A stretch of DNA of 32,903 nucleotides from an uncultured Desulfobacteraceae bacterium (GCA_903909505.1 CAIVVZ010000475.1:1-32903); one strand, 5' to 3'; counted from the first letter of the stretch, positions 8,046-16,993 are shown. Made by a program: numbers and translations. The notes: generated from the letters alone by a model not told the origin.

Positions 8046-10214
8046 GTGCAAATCCTTGAAAAAGCCCTGTCTCTGGGCAAACATGCCCTGAACGAATATG
8101 AATCCAAAATCCTGATGTCGGCCTTCGGAGTTCCGGTGGTTCCGGAAAAGACCGCCCAGAATGTGAATGATGCGATTGCGGTTTCCGAAGCAATGGGATT
8201 TCCCGTTGTCATAAAGGCCCTGGGGTCTACCCTGCTGCACAAAACCGAGCGGGGACTGGTACAGGTGAACTTGTCTTCTTCTCAGGCGGTGTTCGCTGCT
8301 GCAACGGCCATGGCAGCCGAAGCCGGATCGGAACTTGAAGGCTTCCTCGTTCAGCCGTTTATTCAGGGAAAACGCGAGCTGGTTGCCGGCTTGTTTCGGG
8401 ACAGGCAGTTCGGGCCGGTCGTCATGCTGGGGCTGGGGGGGATTTTTACCGAAGCGCTTTCCGATGTCACGTTTCGGGTGGCGCCCCTTACCCAGTCCGA
8501 TGCTCTGGAGATGATCGGTGAAATCAAGGCCAAGCGGATTTTGGATGCGTTTAGGGGAGAAGCCGCCACCAATAGGGATGCCCTGGTTCAAACCTTGATG
8601 GGTCTTTCCCGGCTTGCTCTGGCCCACCCTCAGATTTCTGAAATCGATATCAATCCCCTGTTGATATCCGCGGACGGCAGTGTATGCGCCGTGGATGCCC
8701 TGGTTGTCCTGAAACCCGAGATCGAATTTCAGAAATTTCTTCCAGCCATTGATCCTTATGCCATAGGCTCCCTTTTTTACCCCCATTCCATTGCCTTTGT
8801 CGGGGCTTCGGCTGCGATCGGAAAATGGGGGCATACGCTCTTTACCATCACCGCCGGCAGGGGGTATAAAGGGGAGATATATCTGGTCAATCCCAAAGGC
8901 GGAACCATTGCGAACCGTCCGGTTTTTCGGTCGGTTGCCGAGATTCCGGGGAAAGTCGATCTGGCCGTGGTGACGGTACCGGCATCCGGCGTCATGGATT
9001 TGATTCCTCAGTTTAAGGCCAAGGGTATTACCAATATGCTGCTGATCTCATCCGGTTTTGCGGAAATCGGTCCGTCCGGAAAGGCCTTGGAAGAAGAACT
9101 CATTCAAAAAGCCGCGCAAAACGGTATTCTGGTTATCGGCCCCAATACCATGGGAATCTGCAATCCGCATATTCACCTGTATTGTACCGGAAGCCACGTG
9201 CTGCCGGAACCCGGAGCAACTGCCGTGGTCGCCCAGTCCGGGAACATGGGCACCCAGCTTCTGGCCTTTGCCGAGCAGCAGGGAATCGGGATTCGCGCCT
9301 TTTGCGGCTCCGGCAATGAAGCCATGGTAACCATTGAGGATTATGTGGATGCCTTTGAGAAGGACGCATTGACCCAGACCGTCATGCTGTATGTGGAAAG
9401 CGTTAAAAACGGCAGGCGGTTTCTGGAAAGCTGCCGTCGCGTCGGCAAAAAAAAGCCCATCGTCCTCTTGAAAGGCGGGCAGAGTCAGGCCGGGAATAAA
9501 GCCGCGGCCAGTCATACCGGAGCCATGAGTTCGGATTCCCGAATTTTTGATGCCGTTTGCAGGCAGGCTGGAATCGTCAAGGTGGAACGTTCGATGGATC
9601 TTCTGGATCTGTCGGCGGCGTTTTCCTCCCTGCCCCTTCCCAAGGGAAACCGGGCCGCCATCATGACCCTTGGCGGTGGATGGGGGGTTGTGACGGCCGA
9701 TCTGTGCTCGGAATACCATATCGAGGTTCCGGAGCTCTCACCGGAGCTGATCGGCCATATCAATACCATTCTGCCGCCCTACTGGAGTCATTCAAACCCG
9801 GTGGATATCGTTGGGGAAAATGACATGACCATCCCCATCCGGATCATGGAAATCCTGATGAAATGGGACGGCTGCGATGCGGTGATCAACCTGGGCATCA
9901 TGGGCCGAAGGATCCTGGCCAATAAACTGGCCGAATCCATATCCAAATCCGATCCGACCTATTCAGCGGAGTTTCTGGCCATGATGGGCGAGAAGTTGCT
10001 GGAGTTTGAAGCCGAATATGTCCAGCATATCGTTCGGTTGATGGAAACCTATCAAAAGCCGGTATTCGGGGTCAGCCTTCTGAAGGAATGCCAGGACAAA
10101 ACCGTTTGCCGCGTCAACGACAGCCGGTATAAGGGTGTGTTTTACGAAAGCCCGGAGCGGGCTGTTAAGGCTTTTTCCAGAATGGTGGAGTACCGAAGCT
10201 TTCTTGAAAGGTGA
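8046..10214 (+). CDS. Acyl-CoA synthetase (ADP-forming), fused beta-alpha subunits
   Basis: The enzyme interconverts acyl-CoA, ADP and phosphate with a carboxylic acid, CoA and ATP, giving substrate-level ATP or activating acids. The 722-residue protein has an N-terminal ATP-grasp (beta) half, about 1-230, with LLHKTERGLV (His65, the likely beta phosphohistidine) and ISEIDINPLL. It is followed by the CoA-binding and succinyl-CoA-synthetase-like alpha half, with FVGAS near 251 and the catalytic phosphohistidine His490 in AASHTGAM. The beta-then-alpha order is the reverse of the common archaeal fusion. There is no GNAT domain, so it is not a Pat-type acetyltransferase. Start is GTG at 8046, fixed by AAGGAGG six bases upstream. 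The acyl substrate is unknown. It is monocistronic, with its own promoter and terminator. Confidence 0.88.
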   Translation: MQILEKALSLGKHALNEYESKILMSAFGVPVVPEKTAQNVNDAIAVSEAMGFPVVIKALGSTLLHKTERGLVQVNLSSSQAVFAAATAMAAEAGSELEGFLVQPFIQGKRELVAGLFRDRQFGPVVMLGLGGIFTEALSDVTFRVAPLTQSDALEMIGEIKAKRILDAFRGEAATNRDALVQTLMGLSRLALAHPQISEIDINPLLISADGSVCAVDALVVLKPEIEFQKFLPAIDPYAIGSLFYPHSIAFVGASAAIGKWGHTLFTITAGRGYKGEIYLVNPKGGTIANRPVFRSVAEIPGKVDLAVVTVPASGVMDLIPQFKAKGITNMLLISSGFAEIGPSGKALEEELIQKAAQNGILVIGPNTMGICNPHIHLYCTGSHVLPEPGATAVVAQSGNMGTQLLAFAEQQGIGIRAFCGSGNEAMVTIEDYVDAFEKDALTQTVMLYVESVKNGRRFLESCRRVGKKKPIVLLKGGQSQAGNKAAASHTGAMSSDSRIFDAVCRQAGIVKVERSMDLLDLSAAFSSLPLPKGNRAAIMTLGGGWGVVTADLCSEYHIEVPELSPELIGHINTILPPYWSHSNPVDIVGENDMTIPIRIMEILMKWDGCDAVINLGIMGRRILANKLAESISKSDPTYSAEFLAMMGEKLLEFEAEYVQHIVRLMETYQKPVFGVSLLKECQDKTVCRVNDSRYKGVFYESPERAVKAFSRMVEYRSFLER

Positions 10215-10262
10215 CTTTAGACAAGACCTGAACATTTCTATTAAATTAAGCTTAAAGTGCAA

Positions 10263-10288
10263 CTTCAGGCTGGATGCTGAAGGTTTTT
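10263..10288 (+). terminator. Rho-independent terminator after the acyl-CoA synthetase gene
   Basis: CTTCAG (10263-10268) and CTGAAG (10277-10282) form a short stem, extendable by one G-C pair around a bulge, followed by GTTTTT. It lies about 50 bp after the stop codon. Confidence 0.65.
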
Positions 10289-10318
10289 AGGACGAATCAT
10301 TTGTGCTCTTACAAAACT

Positions 10319-10376
10319 TCAGGGTGTTGAGAAAACTGTTTTATCAACTATTGATATTACAGCCTCAACACCCTGA
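10319..10376. repeat. 13-bp perfect inverted repeat with nested hairpin, possible terminator of the cytochrome gene
   Basis: TCAGGGTGTTGAG (10319-10331) and CTCAACACCCTGA (10364-10376) are exact inverted copies around a 32-base loop, which itself contains TATCAA-CTA-TTGATA. On the minus strand, AGTTTTG follows the stem, so it may terminate transcription from the cytochrome gene whose stop is about 30 bp away. The long loop with a nested dyad is unusual for a plain terminator. Confidence 0.6.
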
Positions 10377-10408
10377 TAGCTTCATTTACGACACATGATC
10401 ATCTGCCA

Positions 10409-12598
10409 TTAAATCTGATTTTCGTGGCAGAGACTGCAAGTGATCTGCGTGCCCTTGGGAATGGAAACGTTACGGCCATCCGCTGAAAATGTCCGGTTTA
10501 CGGCAGCTTTTGAAAGCACCGTCCCCGCTCCGGTGGTTCCATGACAGGTTCCGCAAGCTTGCTGAGATGCATAACTGTGATGTCCGCTGATCCATGCCTG
10601 ACTGTTTACATTGTGCATGCCGTGAGGCCCGCCGTTTGTGGTCAGGGGTAATCCGGTTCCATGGCAGGCCGTGCATTCGGTGATCTTGCCGTCATGGCCC
10701 TGAATCGTCGTTGCGGTCAGATTGTCATTGGCCTGTGTAGTCGGCCATTCAGCATGCGTGCTGCCGTGGCAGGATTCACATGCCACGCCGCTGTGTCCCA
10801 CGCTGTTCCGATACAGTGTGTTGTCCTGCTCGGCAAAGCGCTTGTTGGTGGCAACGATTGGGGTGGCCGTATTCGGGCTGTTGGTATAGGCGCTGCGCCC
10901 AATGATCTGGGTGCCCAGATGAGTGACAGCATCACCCGTGTGACAGGACTGGCACTTGGGCAGGTCGGCCCAGGGCTTACGGGTTGCCTGACCCACCGCG
11001 GTCATGTTCCCGTGACAGTCCGTACAAACCAGACCCGCTGTCGCCATGGCGCCTCTGTTACATTTTGTAGTCTCGCCCGGATGGCAATAGTAACAGGTGA
11101 TTCCACTGGGCGGCAAGGTTTTTATTTGCGAGGTATGATACCCGTGAACGGCCTGAGACATGGTCTTATTCGCCATTTGAGTCGCTGACGGTCCGGCATG
11201 CCCCAGATCCAGCACGGGAGAATAATGGCAGGATGCGCAGAGAACCGGCTTGCTGCTGGAAAGATTCGTTTTGTTTTTGTAATCATGGAGCAGCAGGATG
11301 TTTTCCCTGAACTGAATCGCGGGAACGGCGCTCTGGCTCCAACTTACGCCCGGAAGGACGGCAGCGGCAGCTACATTTCCCGTGTTGTGACAGACATTAC
11401 AGGCCATTTCGTTGGATATGGGAACCACGGCAGGGAGAGAAGAAAGGACTTTGGCGTTTGCCGGGTCCATCGCCTGAACATTCATCAGGGGGTAGGAATT
11501 GATTTTTCCTTTGTCATCAAACGCCGTGATCGGAATGCCTGTTGCGCCAAACCAATTTGTTGTCCCCCCTTCCCATGAAAAGGGCTGGGGTTGATTTGCC
11601 GAGCCGGGCATTTTTGCTCCCATCAATCCTTCGTCCACCGGAGGATTTGCGCCGTACAGGGTTGCAACATAGGTCCAGAAGTTTGTTTTGCCGGCGCTGG
11701 TCGTGTTGATCGATCCGGACGCATCTGCCATGGCATTGTATTTGACATTGACAGTGGGTCCTACGATCTTCGGAGTACTTCCTATCTGAACGACCTGAGC
11801 ATGGAGAACGTTGTAAAGCGGCAGAATGCTGAACACAGAAAAATCCGGGTCGTAACAGTGCATGCCTAAATCGTTAAAGGCGAAGGTCTGGTAGCTTCCC
11901 GAGATCGGAGTAGGCGTGGGGGTAGGCGTAGGCGTCGATACGTTACGGATGGTGACACTTATGCTGGCGGACTTGCCGCTAAAGGTGCCACTGATAAGCA
12001 GGATCTGATTTGCGGTGACTGCGGCGGTGACCAGGTGTCCGCTGCTGTTGATGCTGGCATAGGATGAGTTTTCGGTCCATGTGGTGCTTGCCGTGACAAT
12101 TTTGCTGGACCCGTCACTGTAAATGGCGGTAGCGATGTAGTCGGCGCTGCTGTTTTCATTCACGGTTGTGGGCCCGCTGACAGTAATCCCATTCAGTGTT
12201 GCCGGAACGGGGGTATTGCATTCGGCGGGTGGACTACTGGTGTATCCCGTGGTGAGTGTACGGCCGTCATATCCCTGAATCACAAATCGACAGGGTGTTG
12301 GACTTAAGCCTTGTTTGTCAAATACGAAATTGCCAGCGGTGTTGGAACGAATGCTGCCTATTTGCTGGCTATTGGCAGCATTTAAAATGAGTACCCGTTG
12401 ATTGTCGCCAGCCCCGGAACCATTTATTTTGACTTCTTTCGTGTTTGCAATCCATGTTACCTGAGTGACTTTTAAATTGGTTGCCGCCATTGCCGTAGAA
12501 ACGGGAAATCCCCACGCCGCTACGACCAGGATGGTCACTATCATCCATCCCGTCCATTTTGTGATTGCTCTCTGCAACCGAACTGTTTCTGTCAACAT
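10409..12598 (-). CDS. Secreted nine-heme c-type cytochrome with Ig-like (Big) domain
   Basis: This 729-residue protein is exported (signal peptide about residues 1-38, hydrophobic IVTILVVAAWGF, cleavage after AMA). An N-terminal beta-rich region and a bacterial Ig-like domain (about 132-218, with ITVSGPTTVNENSSADYIATA) precede a Thr-Pro linker (222-231) and a C-terminal cytochrome region. Nine CXXCH heme motifs begin at residues 400, 454, 502, 525, 549, 607, 642, 682 and 721. FNDLGMHCYDPDF (about 241-253) just after the linker looks like a conserved segment of a multiheme family. A role in extracytoplasmic electron transfer is inferred; donor and acceptor are unknown. The start at 12596-12598 is preferred over 12604 because GAGGAG is at proper distance. 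Ribosomes need heme here, and the heme genes lie in the same window, but on a separate transcript. Confidence 0.9.
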   Translation of the reverse strand: MLTETVRLQRAITKWTGWMIVTILVVAAWGFPVSTAMAATNLKVTQVTWIANTKEVKINGSGAGDNQRVLILNAANSQQIGSIRSNTAGNFVFDKQGLSPTPCRFVIQGYDGRTLTTGYTSSPPAECNTPVPATLNGITVSGPTTVNENSSADYIATAIYSDGSSKIVTASTTWTENSSYASINSSGHLVTAAVTANQILLISGTFSGKSASISVTIRNVSTPTPTPTPTPISGSYQTFAFNDLGMHCYDPDFSVFSILPLYNVLHAQVVQIGSTPKIVGPTVNVKYNAMADASGSINTTSAGKTNFWTYVATLYGANPPVDEGLMGAKMPGSANQPQPFSWEGGTTNWFGATGIPITAFDDKGKINSYPLMNVQAMDPANAKVLSSLPAVVPISNEMACNVCHNTGNVAAAAVLPGVSWSQSAVPAIQFRENILLLHDYKNKTNLSSSKPVLCASCHYSPVLDLGHAGPSATQMANKTMSQAVHGYHTSQIKTLPPSGITCYYCHPGETTKCNRGAMATAGLVCTDCHGNMTAVGQATRKPWADLPKCQSCHTGDAVTHLGTQIIGRSAYTNSPNTATPIVATNKRFAEQDNTLYRNSVGHSGVACESCHGSTHAEWPTTQANDNLTATTIQGHDGKITECTACHGTGLPLTTNGGPHGMHNVNSQAWISGHHSYASQQACGTCHGTTGAGTVLSKAAVNRTFSADGRNVSIPKGTQITCSLCHENQI

Positions 12599-13117
12599 AA
12601 ACATATCTCCTCTATTTTTGGTTGATAAAATTCCGCGATTAGAAATATTTTTTAATAAATTCAAATGATCACTGCTTTCCTGCTGTAATTCATGGATAGT
12701 ATCCTGGCCATGGGACGCTATCCTTACGGTAGTAACACAAATAAGCAAAATGCGTGCCTAAAAGACTAATGATAATAATTATTAATTATATCTAATAATC
12801 TCAATATAAATGATTGATGTCAAAATGATGAAATTTGAATTACCATGTCAAATAACTGTCAATGAAGGCGACAAGTGTAAATAATATGATTTATCACATG
12901 ATAAAAAATGTACGAGTTTTGATCCATACGCTGAATAAATCCGGTGAAGCTCTTTCCGGTGATTGAATGCCGCATCGGTAATGAGGGAATTATAAATTAA
13001 TCTGATAATTACTCTGAAAATAGTGTATAAAGATCCGGGGTTGAAGCGTTGCCACCGTTTGTCTGGCCTGCGTCTTGCGACCGTGAATCATAAGTGAATA
13101 TCAATGGAATCCTGAGG
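12599..13117. other. AT-rich divergent intergenic region between the cytochrome and glucokinase genes
   Basis: About 520 bp without a gene. It is strongly AT-rich between roughly 12765 and 12910. Visible structure is limited to a dyad TTTATCA-CA-TGATAAA (12890-12905) and, on the minus strand, a short hairpin GGATAG...CTATCC near 12693-12722 in the cytochrome leader. I could not find a convincing sigma70 promoter for either gene and saw no riboswitch consensus. Confidence 0.6.
12890..12905. promoter_or_regulatory. Dyad TTTATCA-N2-TGATAAA, possible operator
   Basis: Perfect seven-base arms flank a two-base spacer in the divergent region between the cytochrome and glucokinase genes. The size and symmetry fit a dimeric regulator site, but no known consensus matches exactly and the surrounding DNA is AT-rich, which makes chance dyads more likely. 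Confidence 0.35.
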
Positions 13118-14137
13118 ATGACAAAACAGACAACAGCGGTTCTAACCGGCGATATTGGCGGAACAAAGACCAATCTGGCCGTCTTTTCGTCCGAGTCCGG
13201 ATTGAGTACTCCCTTGGTGGAAGCCTCCTTCTCCAGCCGGGACTATTCTAGCCTGGAGGTTATGGTCCGAGAATTCCTCTCCCGGATTAAAATAAAAGTC
13301 GATTGCGCAAGTTTTGGCGTTGCCGGTCCCGTTGTCAATGGGCAGGCGAGGATCACCAACCTGCCATGGGTCTTGGACGAGAAGCATCTGGCTGATGCGC
13401 TCGGCCTTTCGCATGTGCATCTCATGAACGACCTTCTGGCATTTGCCCGCGCAGTGCCGCTGCTTGATCCAAAAGATCTTCTCACGCTGAACAAAGGCCG
13501 CAAGGTTCCTGGCGGCGCCATTGCCGTTATTGCACCGGGAACAGGGCTTGGCCAAGCATACCTTACTTGGGATGACACCCGGTATCGGGCACATCCTTCA
13601 GAAGGGGGGCACGCCGATTTTGCGCCGACAAATGCACTGGAGACCAGGCTGCTGCTGCACCTTCTGGATCGATTCAAGCACGTCAGCATGGAACAGGTTT
13701 GCTCCGGTATCGGCCTGACAAATATCTACAAATTTCTGAAAGAACACGGGCATGGCGAGGAGCCGATCTGGCTGGCCGAGCAATTGAGTACGGCTCGCGA
13801 TTTCGTGCCGGCTATTGTCAATGCTGCCCTCGATATGGGCAGGCCGTGCAGGCTCTGTCAGGCAACACTGAACACGTTTGTCTCCATCCTGGGCGCCGAG
13901 GCCGGGAATCTGGCCCTGAAAATGATGGCATCCGGCGGCATCTACCTGGGAGGCGGAATCCCGCCACGTATCCTCCCGGTGCTGCAAAAGGGGCCATTCA
14001 TGGAGGCTTTCAGGCAAAAGGGGCGGATGTCCGGGCTTATGGATGAGATTCCGGTCCATGTGATTTTGAACCCCAAAGTGGCGCTCATGGGAGCCGCATG
14101 TTATGGACTTTGCCCTCAAACGGGTGAAACAGAATAA
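13118..14137 (+). CDS. glk: Glucokinase
   Basis: Glk phosphorylates glucose with ATP to glucose 6-phosphate. The 339-residue protein has the phosphate-binding motif LTGDIGGTKTNLAVF at the N-terminus, FGVAGPVVNGQARITNLPW, the catalytic-region LMNDLLAFA, the second phosphate motif APGTGLGQAYL, and SEGGHADFAP, which is typical of the bacterial Glk family rather than ROK kinases. The C-terminal GGIYLGGGIPPRILP is also characteristic. The start is uncertain: ATG at 13118 with GGA and GAGG just upstream is chosen over an in-frame GTG at 13094 with no ribosome binding site. It heads a plus-strand cluster with a TVP38 protein and a glycosyltransferase, so the sugar phosphate may feed glycan synthesis (inference). 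Confidence 0.88.
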   Translation: MTKQTTAVLTGDIGGTKTNLAVFSSESGLSTPLVEASFSSRDYSSLEVMVREFLSRIKIKVDCASFGVAGPVVNGQARITNLPWVLDEKHLADALGLSHVHLMNDLLAFARAVPLLDPKDLLTLNKGRKVPGGAIAVIAPGTGLGQAYLTWDDTRYRAHPSEGGHADFAPTNALETRLLLHLLDRFKHVSMEQVCSGIGLTNIYKFLKEHGHGEEPIWLAEQLSTARDFVPAIVNAALDMGRPCRLCQATLNTFVSILGAEAGNLALKMMASGGIYLGGGIPPRILPVLQKGPFMEAFRQKGRMSGLMDEIPVHVILNPKVALMGAACYGLCPQTGETE

Positions 14138-14217
14138 CGGAAGGGATCCAAAATCAGGCGGTGGCGGTCGGTTTTTTTCAACCACAAGGGGTTATTGAAC
14201 CAAAGACAGGCGGTAAA

Positions 14218-14946
14218 ATGAACGAAAAAGGGGATTCACGATCCGAAGCAGGCCGTTGGGGGACAATGATTAAGGCGATCTTGGTTACGGTGATCATCGG
14301 CGTTCTGGTTGTTGCGGGGAGAACCTTTAATCTTCAGCAGGTTTTTCGCGATTCTCTGGTATGGATTTCCGGTCTTGGCCCGATGGGCCCGATGATCTTC
14401 ATTGCCCTCTATATCCTGGCCTGTGTGCTGCTTCTTCCGGGGTCCATTCTGACTTTGGGAGCCGGCGCGGTGTTCGGGGTGGTTCAGGGGTTCATTGCGG
14501 TGTTAACCGGGGCGACTCTGGGCGCAACTTGCGCTTTCCTGGTCGGGCGCTATCTGACCCGGGACTGGGTGGCCAGGCGAATTGCCGGCAACGTGAAATT
14601 CAAGGCCATTGATGAAGCCGTGGCAAGGGAAGGCTGGAAGATCGTTATTTTGACCCGTCTGTCTCCGGTTTTTCCCTTTAACCTCCTCAACTACGCTTTT
14701 GGGTTAACACGGGTCAGCCTCAAGCACTACTTCCTTGCGTCGTGGCTGGGCATGATTCCCGGCACCCTGATGTATGTGTACATCGGGTCGCTGGCCGGTG
14801 ACCTGGCCAGCCTGGGTGCCGGGGGTCGCACGCGAACAACGTCGGAGTGGATTCTATACGGGATCGGTTTATTGGCGACTGTTTGGGTGACGGTTTTCGT
14901 CACGCGCCTGGCAAGAAAAGCCCTATCCTCCCGCATTGTACCGTGA
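14218..14946 (+). CDS. TVP38/TMEM64 family (DedA-like) membrane protein
   Basis: This 242-residue inner-membrane protein has several hydrophobic segments (about 17-34, 57-103 as two passes with a reentrant-like LLLPGSILTLGAGAVFG, 170-190 and 212-230). The family hallmark ILTRLSPVFPFNLLNYAFGLT is present, as is FLVGRYLTRDW. Relatives are linked to lipid transport or scrambling (DedA/VTT superfamily); the exact role is unknown. The start at 14218 has AGGCGG upstream and avoids a hydrophilic extension from GTG 14161. The next gene starts directly after its stop (TGA then ATG), so the two are probably translationally coupled. TVP38 proteins often accompany the two transferase families found fused in that next gene. 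Confidence 0.85.
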   Translation: MNEKGDSRSEAGRWGTMIKAILVTVIIGVLVVAGRTFNLQQVFRDSLVWISGLGPMGPMIFIALYILACVLLLPGSILTLGAGAVFGVVQGFIAVLTGATLGATCAFLVGRYLTRDWVARRIAGNVKFKAIDEAVAREGWKIVILTRLSPVFPFNLLNYAFGLTRVSLKHYFLASWLGMIPGTLMYVYIGSLAGDLASLGAGGRTRTTSEWILYGIGLLATVWVTVFVTRLARKALSSRIVP

Positions 14947-16320
14947 ATGAATCGTACCACATTAATGTATGGAGCGCATGTCCAACGAGATGAATGGACG
15001 AGCAGTCCGATGACGAATCAGAAAAAACTGATCATCTTTACCCGCTATCCGGAACCCGGAACCACCAAGACGCGGCTGATTGGCGCGCTTGGGGTGAATG
15101 GCGCCGCCGAACTTCACAGGCAGATGGCGGAACGGGTCGTTGACGTGGCACGCGAGTTGAAAGCCTCGATCGGTATTGCCATTGAAATACGGTTTGTCGG
15201 TGGCGATGATTCCAAAATGCGGCAGTGGCTTGGAAATGATATTGAATATGCCGGGCAAATCGGCCTGGACCTTGGCGAACGGATGGATAATGCCTTTAAA
15301 GCCGGATTTCATCAGGGATGTGATCGCATTGTGGTCGTGGGTTCGGACTGTCCCGAGCTGACGGCCGATATCCTTAATGAGGCGTTTCAGGCTCTGGATC
15401 ACCATCCCGTGGTGTTGGGGCCTGCCTCCGACGGCGGTTATTATCTCGTCGGCCTGAAACAAAGGCTTTCGAATATTTTTCAGGACATTCCTTGGGGGAC
15501 GGAGAACGTTCTGGAAGAGACACGCAAAGTGCTCTCATCCCTTGAAGTTTCCTGTGCGCTGCTGAAGCGGCTGAGTGACGTGGATACGCCGGAGGATCTG
15601 CAAATCTGGGAAAGTGCTCAAAAAGCACGAATCAGCCATAACAACTCCCTTTCCATCATCATTCCGGCGCTGAACGAGTCCGCCCACATTCAGGGAGCCG
15701 TGCAAAGTGCTCGAAAAGGGTTTCCGCTCGAGGTCATCGTTGTCGACGGCGGCAGTAGCGATGCGACGGTACAGATTGCTTCCGAAGCAGGGGCAACGGT
15801 CATTCAGGCGCCTCATGGCAGAGCGGTTCAGATGAATGCCGGGGCCGGGATTTCCCGGGGCACCCATCTTCTTTTTCTGCATGCGGATACCCGGGTTCCG
15901 GACGGCTACCCGGTTCACATTCGTAGAATATTGAATGGTTCGGCTGCGGGCGGCGCGTTTCGCTTCGGCATCGCTCAGCCGTTTGCTGGCCGCGGGCTGG
16001 TTGAATGGATGACCAATTTCCGGGCGCGCCATCTTCAAATGCCCTACGGCGACCAGGCGATATTCATTCGCAGGCAGGATTTTATCGAGATGGGCGGCTA
16101 CAAACCCATGCCGATCATGGAAGACTATGATTTTATTCGAAGGTTGAGGCGAAAGGGACGCATTGTAATCGCGGATGCGGCGGTCCTGACCTCGGGCCGA
16201 AGGTGGCTTGAGCTGGGCGCGTTTCGAACTACGCTGATCAATCAACTGGTGATTTCAGGATACCATTGCGATGTGGCGCTTGAAAAGCTGGCCAAGTTTT
16301 ACAGAAACACGAATAATTGA
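14947..16320 (+). CDS. Fused DUF2064 nucleotidyltransferase-like and family 2 glycosyltransferase
   Basis: The 457-residue protein joins two rSAM/selenodomain-associated transferase families. Residues about 27-225 match the DUF2064 type (KLIIFTRYPEPGTTKTRL, VVVGSDCPELTADIL, GPASDGGYYLVGL, SDVDTPEDLQIWE). Residues about 232-450 match the GT2-like partner (LSIIIPALNES, VIVVDGGSSDAT, LLFLHADTRVP, GDQAIFIRRQDF, MEDYDFIRRLR). The first half resembles glycerol-phosphate/GlcNAc nucleotidyltransferases and the second inverting glycosyltransferases; substrates are unknown. The ATG at 14947 abuts the previous stop; an internal ATG at 15010, just before the first domain, is an equally plausible start, because neither has a strong ribosome binding site. 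The usual radical SAM partner of these families is not in the window. Confidence 0.85.
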   Translation: MNRTTLMYGAHVQRDEWTSSPMTNQKKLIIFTRYPEPGTTKTRLIGALGVNGAAELHRQMAERVVDVARELKASIGIAIEIRFVGGDDSKMRQWLGNDIEYAGQIGLDLGERMDNAFKAGFHQGCDRIVVVGSDCPELTADILNEAFQALDHHPVVLGPASDGGYYLVGLKQRLSNIFQDIPWGTENVLEETRKVLSSLEVSCALLKRLSDVDTPEDLQIWESAQKARISHNNSLSIIIPALNESAHIQGAVQSARKGFPLEVIVVDGGSSDATVQIASEAGATVIQAPHGRAVQMNAGAGISRGTHLLFLHADTRVPDGYPVHIRRILNGSAAGGAFRFGIAQPFAGRGLVEWMTNFRARHLQMPYGDQAIFIRRQDFIEMGGYKPMPIMEDYDFIRRLRRKGRIVIADAAVLTSGRRWLELGAFRTTLINQLVISGYHCDVALEKLAKFYRNTNN

Positions 16321-16404
16321 TGACTGAGACGCTGAAGCTGGTCCTTGTATAGGAATAATCGCTGTTTGGCCCAACCCATCAAAGCTTTGAGGAGGATTCA
16401 TTCC

Positions 16405-16959
16405 GTGAGGTATCCCAAGGAAGTTGTTCTGAAAGAAGGAAAGGAAGCTGTCATTCGTCCGCTGGAAAAGCAGGATGAGGGCCTTCTGGGCCGGTTCTAT
16501 GCGGAACTGCCGGATTCGGATCGATGGTTTATGCGATACGATGTTCTGGATTTGAAAGTGATTCGAAATTGGGTTGATGGCATTGATTCCACGAAGGTTT
16601 TTTCCATTGTTGCGGTGACGGAAGATAAAATTGTGGGACATGCCAGTCTTCACCTTCGGGGTTTTGGCTGTACCCGGCATGTGGGGCGGATTCGGGTGAT
16701 GATTCTGCCGCAATACCGCCATATCCGCCTGGGAACCTGGATGCTTCTGGACATGATTCAACTAGGCATGGACAAGGGCCTTGAAGAGCTTCGTACTGAT
16801 CTGGTTGTCGGGGTTGAAGACCCGGCCATTGAGGCGGCGTACAAACTGGACTTTTTTGAGCGGGGGGAATTGAAGAATTATGTCAAGGATTCCTGCGGCA
16901 ATATGCACAATCTGGTCATCATGACCAAGCGGCTGCACAAGAACTGGGGGGATTTTTGA
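16405..16959 (+). CDS. GNAT family N-acetyltransferase
   Basis: The 184-residue protein reads as a GNAT enzyme: RPLEKQDEGLLGRFYAELP at the N-terminus, then IVAVTEDKIVGHASL, and the acetyl-CoA-binding segment IRVMILPQYRHIRLGTWML (about 94-112). It ends with a KLDFFERGELKNYVKD stretch like those of RimI/L-type acetyltransferases. The substrate is unknown. The start is GTG at 16405, fixed by GAGGAGG nine bases upstream; a longer reading to 16345 has no support. It lies 84 bp after the fused transferase gene and 34 bp before the AcuA-like gene, so the three are probably co-transcribed. Confidence 0.85.
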   Translation: MRYPKEVVLKEGKEAVIRPLEKQDEGLLGRFYAELPDSDRWFMRYDVLDLKVIRNWVDGIDSTKVFSIVAVTEDKIVGHASLHLRGFGCTRHVGRIRVMILPQYRHIRLGTWMLLDMIQLGMDKGLEELRTDLVVGVEDPAIEAAYKLDFFERGELKNYVKDSCGNMHNLVIMTKRLHKNWGDF

Positions 16960-16993
16960 GTGTGTGAGTCCGTTCGTGCGGGGGTGTGGATGA

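Noticed and set aside
12599..12760. Possible cyclic-di-GMP riboswitch upstream of the multiheme cytochrome
   Set aside because: Such riboswitches precede cytochromes in related bacteria, but the conserved GEMM cores are not present on the minus strand here; only a short GGATAG/CTATCC hairpin is seen.
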